DNA of 32,959 nt, taken from an uncultured Verrucomicrobiales bacterium. Lineage in GTDB: Bacteria > Verrucomicrobiota > Verrucomicrobiia > Verrucomicrobiales > Akkermansiaceae. This document shows positions 14,915 to 21,809 of this stretch, piece after piece. The position numbers and the translations under genes are program-made. Below the pieces are notes generated by a model. That model saw nothing but the letters and a program-made list of their open reading frames with translations. It did not search any database and was not told the DNA's origin. The first letter of the stretch is position 1. Each line of letters begins with the position of its first letter. The stretch lies in the NCBI GenBank assembly GCA_905478925.1, contig CAJQKQ010000058.1, positions 1-32,959 of the forward strand, in the 5' to 3' direction.

Positions 14915-16201
14915 TTACGCCATCAGCGCCTCGATTTCGTCGGCTTCGATGGGGATGGTGGCCATGAGGTTGATGTTTTCGGTTTCGCCGATGAGGTAGT
15001 CGTTCTCGAGTCGGACGCCGAGTTTTTCCGCCGGGATGTAGATGCCGGGCTCGATGGTGAAGACCATGCCGGAGGCGACGACGGTGTGGGCGGGTGAGAC
15101 GTCGTGGACGTCGATGCCGATATGGTGGGAGGTGCCGTGCATGAAATACTTTTTCACAAGCGGCTTGGTATCATCCTGAGCGGCGGCTTCCTCTGCGGTG
15201 AAGAGGCCGAGGTCGATGAGTTCCTTCTCCATCTGTGCCATGACTTGCTTGTGGAATTCCGGCATGAGAATACCGGGGCGGAGGATGGAATCCGCGAAGT
15301 GGAGCATGCGCAGGACGGCGTTGTAAACGTCGCGCTGGCGGTCGGTGAACTTGCCGTTGACCGGGATGGTGCGAGTCATGTCGGAGTTCCATCCACCGTA
15401 TTCGGCGGCGACGTCCATGAGCATCAGATCGCCGTCTTTCAGCTCGCAGTTATTCTCGACGTAGTGGAGGACACAGGCGTTGCTGCCGCCGGCGAGGATG
15501 GGGGGGTAGGCGAAGCCGCGCGAGCCGGAGCGGGTGAACTCGTGGATGTATTCGGCCTGGACTTGCCATTCGCCGACGCCGGGTTTCAGGAAACCGAGGA
15601 CGCGGCGGAAGCCTGCCTCGGTGATATCGCAGGCTTGCTGGATGAAGGTGATTTCCTCATCGGCTTTGATAGTGCGGAGCTTGTAGATGAGCGGGGCGAG
15701 GCGTTCGTAGCGGTGGAGAGGAAAGCGCTTCTTGCATTGCTTCACGAAGCGGGCGTTGCGAGGCTCGATGGGGACGTAGCCGTGGGGGTGCTCGTTGGTG
15801 GTGATGTAGATGTTATCGGCCTGCACGGCGAGGACGCCGAGGGTGACTTCGAAGGTGCCGTTCCAGTCGATTCGGGTGATGCCTGTGCGTTCGGAGGCTT
15901 GCTGTTTGGTGAGTTTCGCGCCTTCCCAGACGGCGATGGTGTCGTTGCTCTCGCGGACAAAGAGAATCTCCCTGTCCTTGGGATCCTTCGCATCGGGGTG
16001 GAGGATGAGGATGGTGTCCTCTTGGTCGACGCCGGTGAGGTAGAAGAGGTCGCTGTTTTGCTCGAATGGGAGCTGTGCGTCGACGTTGGAGGGATAGATG
16101 TCGTTCGAGTGGATGACCGCGATGGAGTTGGGGGCGAGCAGGGCGGCGAGGTTGGCTCGGTTGGTTTTGAAGAGGGAAGGGTCTGGGAGGCGTGTTCTCA
16201 T
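14915..16201 (-). CDS. pepP: Xaa-Pro aminopeptidase (M24B family)
   Basis: The ATG at 16201 (MRTRLPDPSLFKTNRANL) gives 428 residues; an upstream TTG at 16222 is possible but less likely. The N-terminal creatinase-like domain includes NSDLFYLTGVDQEDTILIL. The catalytic pita-bread domain has the metal ligands in order: two Asp in LMDVAAEYGGWNSDMTRT, His in HGTSHHIGIDVHD, Glu in FTIEPGIY and Glu in GVRLENDYLI. The enzyme removes an N-terminal residue preceding proline using two metal ions and should be cytoplasmic, as no signal peptide is seen. It follows the ThuA-like gene after 169 bp containing hairpins, so it probably has its own promoter. The symbol is by family similarity. Confidence 0.93.
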   Translation of the reverse strand: MRTRLPDPSLFKTNRANLAALLAPNSIAVIHSNDIYPSNVDAQLPFEQNSDLFYLTGVDQEDTILILHPDAKDPKDREILFVRESNDTIAVWEGAKLTKQQASERTGITRIDWNGTFEVTLGVLAVQADNIYITTNEHPHGYVPIEPRNARFVKQCKKRFPLHRYERLAPLIYKLRTIKADEEITFIQQACDITEAGFRRVLGFLKPGVGEWQVQAEYIHEFTRSGSRGFAYPPILAGGSNACVLHYVENNCELKDGDLMLMDVAAEYGGWNSDMTRTIPVNGKFTDRQRDVYNAVLRMLHFADSILRPGILMPEFHKQVMAQMEKELIDLGLFTAEEAAAQDDTKPLVKKYFMHGTSHHIGIDVHDVSPAHTVVASGMVFTIEPGIYIPAEKLGVRLENDYLIGETENINLMATIPIEADEIEALMA

Positions 16202-16213
16202 TGCCGCTACGCT

Positions 16214-16337
16214 AAATTCCAAATCTCAAATTCCAACTCCCAAAAGGGAGAAGTCCGCTATTCCTGAAGTTCCAGCGTTTCAGTATTTGATCCTGCCCTC
16301 CGGCAGTCCCCTTCGGGCTCAGCACTTCGCTTGAGCC
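16214..16337. other. Intergenic hairpins and short direct repeat between ThuA-like gene and aminopeptidase gene
   Basis: This 169-bp space holds a direct repeat AAATTCCAA (16214-16222 and 16228-16236), a hairpin CTCCC-aaaa-GGGAG (16237-16250), a hairpin CTGCC-ctcc-GGCAG near 16293-16306, and GGCTCA...TGAGCC with a 10-nt loop (16316-16337). The last lies 34 bp after the ThuA-like stop on the minus strand and may end its transcript, although no U-run follows. The AT-rich repeat sits right before the aminopeptidase start and may belong to its promoter or leader. Confidence 0.4.
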
Positions 16338-16370
16338 TATGTGGCTCCGCTCCATTCAGTTTTTACCCAT

Positions 16371-17279
16371 TCAGTCCTGGTTGGCTTCCATTTCCGCGTC
16401 GGTGGGGGTGGCGGTGGGGATACCTTTTTCCGGGACTTTCATGCCGCTGATCCAGGCGATGGCGTTGAGGACAACGCGGCGCTGGTCGTCGTTCTGCCAG
16501 TTTTTGTGGAAATGGCCACCGGTGAATCCGAAGGCGCGGCCACCGCCGATATTTTCCGGTCGCTCGAAAGACCACATCATGTGCTGGGGCTGTTTGTCCT
16601 CTAGGACGGCTTTGCGGACGGCGGGGTTGCCGGAGTGTGCTCCATCGGGGCGGGAGAGGGTTTCCGCCGGAGGGAGGGCTGTAAGGATGGGGGTGATGCC
16701 TTCCATCTCTTTTCGGAAGCGCATGTGGTAATACCATTCGTCGCGTATCGTATAGTCACCTACACCGTTTGCGATGGGATGGTCGGGCATTTTGAAGCTG
16801 GCGTCCCAGTGCGGATTGACCGACCAGTTCGCCTCGAAGTAGCCGCCGATACTATCGAGGAAAGTCTTTCCAGCTTCGCCCTCTGGAACCTCTACAGCGT
16901 AGTGGATGCAGCCGATGCCGATTCCTTTTTCCGCAAGTTCACGGAGTTTTTGCAGGTGCTTCATGGCGGGGTGCCCGCCGCCGCCGTCTGCGTAGATGAC
17001 GATAGCATCTGCTCCATCGAGTATGGATTCGTCCTCCGGCCAGCCGTTCGTGACGACGGTGGTTTCGAATCCGGCACCGGACTTCGTGAGGTGGTCGGCG
17101 AGCAGCATGGAGCCCGCGCGGTGCTCGTGTGCGCCGCGGCCGTGGCTTGCCTTTCCGGCGATGAATACGACCTTGGATTTCGATGGTGCGGGGGCTTCAT
17201 CGGCGGATGCGATGAGCCAGAACAGCGAGCCGAGGACGCCGACGAGGGATGCGAGCAGGAGGTGCTTTGAATTTCTCAT
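16371..17279 (-). CDS. Secreted ThuA-like domain protein
   Basis: The ATG at 17279 gives 302 residues with a signal peptide or N-terminal anchor (MRNSKHLLLASLVGVLGSLF, then ASADEAPA). The frame is open further upstream across trpF, but that part is antisense shadow. The body has the glutamine-amidotransferase-like fold of ThuA: KVVFIAGKASHGRGAHEHRAG, ADAIVIYADGGGGHP, GIGIGCIHYAVEVPEGEAG, the PHWDASFKMPDHPIANG segment, DEWYYHMRF, and GFTGGHFHKNWQNDDQRRVVLNAIAWI near the end. ThuA-like proteins are very common in Verrucomicrobia and Planctomycetes and are linked to sugar (trehalose) use in rhizobia; the reaction here is unknown. It is divergent from trpF across an 87-bp gap. Confidence 0.88.
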   Translation of the reverse strand: MRNSKHLLLASLVGVLGSLFWLIASADEAPAPSKSKVVFIAGKASHGRGAHEHRAGSMLLADHLTKSGAGFETTVVTNGWPEDESILDGADAIVIYADGGGGHPAMKHLQKLRELAEKGIGIGCIHYAVEVPEGEAGKTFLDSIGGYFEANWSVNPHWDASFKMPDHPIANGVGDYTIRDEWYYHMRFRKEMEGITPILTALPPAETLSRPDGAHSGNPAVRKAVLEDKQPQHMMWSFERPENIGGGRAFGFTGGHFHKNWQNDDQRRVVLNAIAWISGMKVPEKGIPTATPTDAEMEANQD

Positions 17280-17366
17280 TGAACCATGGATACGGAGGGT
17301 TTTCCGGAAAGTTATCGCCGCTTGCAAAATTCGCCTGCCGTGGACAGGTTTCTGCGGAGAAACGGC

Positions 17367-18017
17367 ATGGACTTCCTCGGCACAACTACGACATCCCTGA
17401 AAGTTTGCGGGGTCACCCGGCAAGGCGATGCGGAGAAATTGGTGGAGCTCGGAGTCGACGCAGTGGGTTTTAATTTCTGGCCGAAGTCGAAGCGGTACCT
17501 CGATCCATCCGAAGGGCGGTGGGCAAGGGGGCTTGCGGGAAGCATCCTGCGGGTGGGTGTTTTCGTGAACGAGGGCAGCGAGCTGGCATACCGGCTTTTT
17601 GAGGACGGGATGATCGATGTGGTGCAGCTGCACGGCGATGAGACGCCGGAGACGGTGGGCGGTTTCGCGAAGGCGGGGATTCCGGTGATTAAGGCGGTGG
17701 GCGTGAAGGATGCGGCGGATATTGGGAGCGCCGGTGAATACGGTGCAGATGCGGTGCTGCTGGATGCACATGCACCGCTGGTTTTTGGAGGAACCGGGGA
17801 GGTGTTCGACTGGGGATTGGCGCAGGGGTTTAAATCCAGGTTTCCGATAATCCCGATGATCCTGGCGGGCGGCATCACGCCGGCGAATGCGCGACAGGCG
17901 GTCAGCGAAGTGGGGCCGGCGGCGCTGGATGTGGCATCGGGTGCGGAGCTTTCGCCGGGGGTTAAGGATTTCGTGAAAGTGAAGGCACTACTGGAGGCAT
18001 GCAGGGAGGGACGATGA
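17367..18017 (+). CDS. trpF: Phosphoribosylanthranilate isomerase
   Basis: TrpF performs the Amadori rearrangement of phosphoribosylanthranilate to CdRP in tryptophan synthesis. The ATG at 17367 is preceded by GGAGA at good spacing, which decides the start over the in-frame ATG at 17286. The 216-residue TIM barrel shows KVCGVT with catalytic Cys14, VDAVGFNFWPKSKRY, VVQLHGDE, Asp133 in VLLDAHAP as the general acid, then FGGTGEVFDW, ILAGGITPANA and LDVASGAELSPG at the phosphate site. Its TGA overlaps the ATG of tatD (ATGA), so the two are translationally coupled. No other trp gene is in the window and no leader-peptide attenuator was seen. Confidence 0.96.
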   Translation: MDFLGTTTTSLKVCGVTRQGDAEKLVELGVDAVGFNFWPKSKRYLDPSEGRWARGLAGSILRVGVFVNEGSELAYRLFEDGMIDVVQLHGDETPETVGGFAKAGIPVIKAVGVKDAADIGSAGEYGADAVLLDAHAPLVFGGTGEVFDWGLAQGFKSRFPIIPMILAGGITPANARQAVSEVGPAALDVASGAELSPGVKDFVKVKALLEACREGR

Positions 18018-18826
18018 TCACGGACTCGCATTGCCATTTGGCTTCGGCACGTTTTTCCGATGAGGAGCGGGGCGAGATCATGTGCCGCGCGGAGGCGGCG
18101 GGTGTGCATAGGATGGTCACGCTTTCCACCTGCCTGGAGGATGTTTCGAAAAACCTAGAGCTTGCGGATGATCCGAGGGTGTTGGCTACGGTAGGGATAC
18201 ATCCGTGCGATGTGCACAACGCACCGGACGATGCCGTGGAGCGTCTTTGCGACCATGTTGCCGATCCACGGGTATGCGCGATCGGCGAGACGGGCCTGGA
18301 TTATTTTCATCCGGCTCCGGAGGGGTGGGATGAGGAAACATACCGAGAACGGCAGCGAGATTTCCTGCGTAGGCATTTTGAACTCGCCGTATCCGCCGGG
18401 CTGAACGTGGTGATCCATACGAGAGACAAGGAGGGTAGGGCATCGTTCGAGGATGCGTTCGCGATATATAAGCGTTACTCGGACCGGGTGCGGGCGGTGT
18501 TCCACTGCTTCATCTCCGAATCGGAGCTGGCGGAGCGGGTGATCGCAGAGGGCGGGCTGGTTTCCTTTGGCGGTGTGGCAACTTTCAAGAATGCGGCGCT
18601 GGTGAAGGAGGTGGTGAAGCTTGTTCCGGCGGGAAGTTTCATGCTTGAGACCGATTCACCCTACCTCGCCCCCGAGCCTATGCGGGGAAAGCGCAACGAA
18701 CCGGCCTTTGCATTGCACGTCGCGGAAGCGGTGGCGGCGCTGCGCGGAGAAGCAATCGGGGAGCTGGCGGAGCATACCGAGGCGGTGGTGAAAAAGTTTT
18801 TTCGTGGATGGAATGAATCCACTTGA
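18014..18826 (+). CDS. tatD: TatD-family metal-dependent hydrolase/DNase
   Basis: The ATG at 18014 is preceded by GGGAGGG, one of the clearest ribosome binding sites in the window, and gives 270 residues. Family motifs: DSHCHL for the first metal, IGETGLDYFH, VIHTRDKEG, VFHCFISE and ETDSPYLAPEP near the end. TatD-type enzymes are TIM-barrel metal hydrolases with 3'-5' exonuclease or deoxyribonuclease activity and a role in DNA quality control in the cytoplasm; despite the name they are not needed for Tat export. The gene overlaps trpF by 4 bp. The pairing with trpF is probably just operon convenience. Which paralog (TatD, YcfH, YjjV) it is cannot be decided from sequence alone. Confidence 0.92.
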   Translation: MITDSHCHLASARFSDEERGEIMCRAEAAGVHRMVTLSTCLEDVSKNLELADDPRVLATVGIHPCDVHNAPDDAVERLCDHVADPRVCAIGETGLDYFHPAPEGWDEETYRERQRDFLRRHFELAVSAGLNVVIHTRDKEGRASFEDAFAIYKRYSDRVRAVFHCFISESELAERVIAEGGLVSFGGVATFKNAALVKEVVKLVPAGSFMLETDSPYLAPEPMRGKRNEPAFALHVAEAVAALRGEAIGELAEHTEAVVKKFFRGWNEST

Positions 18827-18901
18827 ATAAATTCCTCCATGACAACCGTTTGTATGTGTGTTGACGTTAAGTCGCTAATCCCAAACACAAAATCCCTAGC
18901 A

Positions 18902-19264
18902 ATGAAAAACAGAACGCTTCTTCCCTTTGCAGCCCTTTCGGCAATCCTTGCTTCCTGCTCCCCGCAAGGTGGCGGTGAGGACTACGATGTCTCTAACCCC
19001 TACGCCGCTCCGGACTATGGCGATGGCAGCGGGACCCCTTACCAGCCTTCCGATGTGAATCCCGTCTACGACGCAGCTGCCGTTTACGAAGACACGGCTC
19101 CGGTGGCCGCTCCTCGCGCCACCGTCCATACGGTTGTCGGTGGCGATTCGCTCTGGAAGATCGGGAACAAATACGGAGTCTCGGTCAACGCGATCAAGCA
19201 GGCCAACGGGCTCACCAGGGACACTGCGGTGCTCGGCGCAAAGCTGAAGATCCCTGCTCAATAA
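18902..19264 (+). CDS. Small LysM-domain lipoprotein
   Basis: The ATG at 18902 starts a 120-residue lipoprotein: MKNRTLLPFAALSAILASC is a signal peptide with a lipobox Cys at residue 19. A Gly/Pro/Asp/Tyr-rich linker follows (about residues 20-70). The last ~45 residues form one LysM domain (VHTVVGGDSLWKIGNKYGVSVNAIKQANGL, ending in AKLKIP), which binds peptidoglycan or related glycans. It likely sits in the outer membrane and contacts the wall. An upstream in-frame ATG at 18839 would put 21 residues before the signal peptide and was rejected. It lies 4 bp before the thioredoxin-fold gene and is probably co-transcribed with it. TTGACG at 18859-18864 could be a -35 element, but I see no clear -10. 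Confidence 0.88.
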   Translation: MKNRTLLPFAALSAILASCSPQGGGEDYDVSNPYAAPDYGDGSGTPYQPSDVNPVYDAAAVYEDTAPVAAPRATVHTVVGGDSLWKIGNKYGVSVNAIKQANGLTRDTAVLGAKLKIPAQ

Positions 19265-19268
19265 GCCG

Positions 19269-20228
19269 ATGTATCTCCGCTTGTTCCTTGCTGGGTTTTC
19301 TTTGTGCGGTTCGCTGCTCTGTGCCCAACTCGGGCCGCAGGCTGATTTACCGATGAGCGCGAAGGAGGACGCCATCGAGCAGCTCCTTTCCGAGCGGGAA
19401 TCACCGGAAGCCCTCAAAAAGGCTGCGGTGGAAGCCCGTGCGCTGGGGGTATCCGAGCAGGCGATCCTGGAGGCGCGCTTCCTGTTCCATGTGGACCGTG
19501 CGGAGGATGCGGAGATCGCGGGGCTGCTGCCGGAGTTTCTGGCAATAAAGGACAAGTTCAAGCTCGCCGATTCCGAGATCTTTGGAAGTGTGGACGACTG
19601 GCTCGCCGTGACGGAATACGTGCAGGCACTCGGTGCGCTGGAGAAGGGCGACAAGGCAGGCTTCAAGTGGCACATCACCGAGGCGTTTTGGCTCAGTCCG
19701 AAGCAGGGAGCCGCGTTCGCGCCGCACATCGACCGCATCCGCCTGATGAATGCGATGAAGGCGGTGAAGGTCGATTTTGAAAAAGCCTACACGGACACGC
19801 TGACGGGAAAACCCGTATCTCTCGGTAAAATCATCGGCGAGAGGAAGGGCTTGTTGCTCCACTTTTGGTCGCCGTGGAGCCGCGAGTGCGAAGCTACGCT
19901 GAACGACTTCTTCATCACGGCGGAACATCTCAACGCAAAAGACGTCGCTGTTGCATCGATCCTTCCGGAGACATCGGCGAAGGTCATTGCCGATGCGAAG
20001 GCGATGCTTGTGGCGACCGGAAAGAAGATTCCCGGCTCCTGGATCGTGGATACAAAGAAGAGTCCGGTCAGCGCAAAGATGAAGGTGCAGAGCGTTCCCG
20101 CAGTGGTGTTGATCTCCTCCGAAGGGCGTATCCTTTTCAACGGGCATCCGACCGATGGCGACTTCTGGAAGGCGTTGGAGAAACTCAATCCGGCGATCGA
20201 ACGCCCGGAGATGAGGGATGGTGACTGA
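19269..20228 (+). CDS. Exported thioredoxin-fold protein lacking the CxxC motif
   Basis: The 319-residue protein begins with a signal peptide (MYLRLFLAGFSLCGSLLCAQ). A helical, TPR-like middle part (about residues 30-165) is followed by a TlpA/AhpC-type thioredoxin fold (about residues 170-305): LLLHFWSPWSREC, a KKSPVSAKMKVQSVPAVVLIS segment with the expected cis-Pro, and GRILFNGHP. The usual CxxC is S204-R-E-C207, so only the second cysteine remains and a normal disulfide exchange is not possible. It may bind thiols, act through a single cysteine, or be structural. The start follows the LysM gene by 4 bp. This is a modest-confidence family call with a clear active-site departure. Confidence 0.75.
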   Translation: MYLRLFLAGFSLCGSLLCAQLGPQADLPMSAKEDAIEQLLSERESPEALKKAAVEARALGVSEQAILEARFLFHVDRAEDAEIAGLLPEFLAIKDKFKLADSEIFGSVDDWLAVTEYVQALGALEKGDKAGFKWHITEAFWLSPKQGAAFAPHIDRIRLMNAMKAVKVDFEKAYTDTLTGKPVSLGKIIGERKGLLLHFWSPWSRECEATLNDFFITAEHLNAKDVAVASILPETSAKVIADAKAMLVATGKKIPGSWIVDTKKSPVSAKMKVQSVPAVVLISSEGRILFNGHPTDGDFWKALEKLNPAIERPEMRDGD

Positions 20229-20386
20229 CTACGGGATCCATCGTACTACTGGAATCATAGTAGAATTGCATACGGAACGGCCGGAAAGCGTATGGAAATA
20301 ATATTTAAGATTCACGTAATTTATCTTGACGAAAACGCGAAATACTAGTTCTGTGGTAATCAAGAAAAGCAACCGCTCCCAAGGTA
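20229..20386 (+). promoter_or_regulatory. Promoter region of the BlaI-H1 fusion with two inverted repeats
   Basis: CTACT (20246-20250) and AGTAG (20259-20263) are inverted around 8 nt, and CATACG (20269-20274) and CGTATG (20289-20294) are inverted around a core containing CGGCCG. A more AT-rich stretch follows, with TTGACG at about 20325-20330 as a possible -35. BlaI/MecI-type proteins bind short TACA/TGTA-like dyads and often repress their own gene, so the first repeat (its arms contain CTACT/AGTAG) is a candidate autoregulatory operator. The second could instead be the 3' hairpin of the preceding gene. Neither is proven. Confidence 0.35.
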
Positions 20387-21184
20387 ATGCCATCTCATCC
20401 GTCAAATCTCGAACTCCAGGCCCTGTCCGTATTGTGGCACGAAGGCCCGTCTACGGTGAACGTAGTGCATGGTGCACTACCGGACGGCAGGCAGCGGGCC
20501 TACACGACGGTGCTCTCGGTGATGCAGAGCCTTGAGCGGAAAAAGCTGGTGAAGCGTATCCGCTCCGGAAGAGCGCATACGTATGAGCCCGCCTTTTCCC
20601 AGGAAATCATCGTGCGCCGTGCCACGGATGATTTCATCACCAACGCTTTTGGAGGACGCCTCGGTGAGGCTGTTCTCGCTACCCTCTCCGCCGGTTCATT
20701 AACACCGGAAGAGAAAACCAACATCGAACGCGAACTCCAACGACACAAAACCATGGCTGCAAAAAAAACAGTAAAGAAGAAATCCGCGGCCAAGCCCGCG
20801 AAGAAATCCGTCAAAAAAGTTGCCAAGAAGGCGTCGGCCAAAAAAGCCGCACCTAAGAAGGCAGTGAAAAAGGCGGCCAAGAAGAAAGCACCCGCCAAGA
20901 AGAAAGCCCCGGCTAGAAAAGCTGCGGTGAAGAAAAAGGCTCCGGCCAAGAAGGCGGCGAAGAAAGCGGCCAAGAAAAAGGTAGTTAAGCGCGCCAAGAA
21001 GGTAGCGAAGAAGGCAACGAGGAAAGTCGTAGCCAAGAAGGCCACCAAGAAGGCAGCCAAGAAGGCCACCAAGAAGAAAGTGGCTAAGAAGAAAGTGGCT
21101 AAGAAAGCTCCGGCCAAAAAGAAGGCTGTCGCTAAAAAGAAAGCACCTGCCAAAAAAGCAGCCAAGAGAGCCAAGAAAAAGTAA
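20387..21184 (+). CDS. BlaI/MecI-type winged-helix regulator fused to a histone H1-like Lys/Ala-rich tail
   Basis: One uninterrupted frame encodes 265 residues with two distinct halves. Residues 1-~120 match the BlaI/MecI/CopY pattern: LELQALSVLWHEGPSTVNVV, RAYTTVLSVMQSLERKKLV (recognition region), SGRAHTYEPAFSQE, and a helical dimerisation end (TDDFITNAFGGRLG ... LTPEEKTNIERELQ). Residues ~123-265 are almost only Lys, Ala, Pro, Val and Arg with KKAPAKK/KKAAKK repeats, like eukaryotic H1 tails and bacterial Hc1/AlgP-type proteins that coat DNA. The junction contains an in-frame ATG at 20753 with no ribosome binding site, so a separate basic protein is possible but unlikely. No BlaR1-type sensor protease lies next to it. 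The product is expected to bind specific DNA and also DNA backbone. A strong terminator follows 79 bp downstream. Confidence 0.85.
   Translation: MPSHPSNLELQALSVLWHEGPSTVNVVHGALPDGRQRAYTTVLSVMQSLERKKLVKRIRSGRAHTYEPAFSQEIIVRRATDDFITNAFGGRLGEAVLATLSAGSLTPEEKTNIERELQRHKTMAAKKTVKKKSAAKPAKKSVKKVAKKASAKKAAPKKAVKKAAKKKAPAKKKAPARKAAVKKKAPAKKAAKKAAKKKVVKRAKKVAKKATRKVVAKKATKKAAKKATKKKVAKKKVAKKAPAKKKAVAKKKAPAKKAAKRAKKK
20756..21184 (+). repeat. Lys/Ala codon low-complexity tract
   Basis: About 430 bp of AAG/AAA and GCC/GCT-rich codons with near-tandem units, for example a 15-bp unit containing aagaaagtggct repeated near 21074-21110. It encodes the H1-like tail and is prone to length change by slippage. 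Confidence 0.85.
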
Positions 21185-21263
21185 TCACACCAACGCAAAC
21201 AGCTGCGACTGCCCTACAGGGCACAACCAGTTGTTCGCGTTGTTCTTGATGTTTCAAAACAAA

Positions 21264-21292
21264 GCGGGAAGCCCACGGCTTCCCGCTTTTTT
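21264..21292 (+). terminator. Rho-independent terminator after the BlaI-H1 fusion
   Basis: GCGGGAAGCC (21264-21273), a 3-nt loop and GGCTTCCCGC (21277-21286) form a perfect 10-bp GC-rich stem followed by six T residues. It is the clearest terminator in the window. It also shows that the open frame running back from the next gene to 21231 is not coding. Confidence 0.93.
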
Positions 21293-21326
21293 CTTTCTTG
21301 GCGACGAGGATATGGTTTCCTCCGGT

Positions 21327-21803
21327 ATGAAGTTTACTGCGAGATGGGTGATTTGCCTGCTGCTGTGCGCCGGGTGTGCGATGGCAGGGGGAAACAAGGG
21401 GAAGGGAGCGAAGGTCTCGTTCCACATAGAGACGGAAGGGACGGACAATCCAAAGATGATTTTTCCGCACGAGGTTATGGGGAAGCAGAGGTTTTTTCGG
21501 AGAGTTCCGGAGGTATCGTCGAAGGACTTGGTGGCATTCTCGCCGTTTCCCGCTGATGACCAGGCATCCTACGGTGCTGTATTTCAACTCAAGAACAATG
21601 CCCGCAGGCGTCTTTCCGCCGTCACCTCGGTGAACCAGGGCAAGTGGCTGGTGTGCCTAGCATTTGGCAGGGTCATCGATGGGGTGCTTGTCGACGGGCC
21701 GGTTGACGACGGGGTGATCGTGGTATGGAAAAACCTTTCGCTCGATGAGATCCGCCAGCTGGACACGGCATTGCCGAGGATAGGCGAGAACAAGAAAAAA
21801 TAG
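21327..21803 (+). CDS. Small secreted protein or lipoprotein, SecD P1-head-like
   Basis: The ATG at 21327 (MKFTARWVICLLLCAGCAMA) gives 158 residues with a signal peptide carrying a lipobox-like LCAGC. An ATG at 21312 would add five residues and cannot be excluded. The C-terminal ~70 residues (YGAVFQLKNNARRRLSAVTS, GKWLVCLAFGRVIDGVLV, then LSLDEIRQLDTAL) follow the pattern of the head subdomain of the SecD first periplasmic domain, where a chain like F-x-L ... G-x-x-L-A ... V-I ... E-A-x-x-L-A is typical. Unlike SecD there are no membrane helices beyond the signal. The family call is an inference from pattern only. It lies 6 bp before an M23 peptidase gene and is probably in one transcript with it. 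Confidence 0.6.
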   Translation: MKFTARWVICLLLCAGCAMAGGNKGKGAKVSFHIETEGTDNPKMIFPHEVMGKQRFFRRVPEVSSKDLVAFSPFPADDQASYGAVFQLKNNARRRLSAVTSVNQGKWLVCLAFGRVIDGVLVDGPVDDGVIVVWKNLSLDEIRQLDTALPRIGENKKK

Positions 21804-21809
21804 CACGCG

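Noticed and set aside
15104..16267. 387-codon plus-strand frame antisense to the M24 aminopeptidase
   Set aside because: Composition-driven shadow. All metal ligands of the aminopeptidase are on the minus strand.
17312..18109. Minus-strand frame antisense to trpF, and the upstream extension of the ThuA-like frame to 17771
   Set aside because: trpF has its catalytic residues and a ribosome binding site on the plus strand. The ThuA-like protein has a proper signal peptide starting at 17279.
20753..21184. Separate histone-like gene starting at the internal ATG
   Set aside because: No ribosome binding site precedes the ATG and the upstream frame continues without a stop, so a fusion is the simpler reading. 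Kept as an alternative in the finding.
20500..21198. 232-codon minus-strand frame rich in Ala/Phe/Leu that looks like a membrane protein
   Set aside because: It is the exact complement of the Lys/Ala codon tract (AAG/GCC read as CTT/GGC), so the hydrophobic pattern is an artefact.
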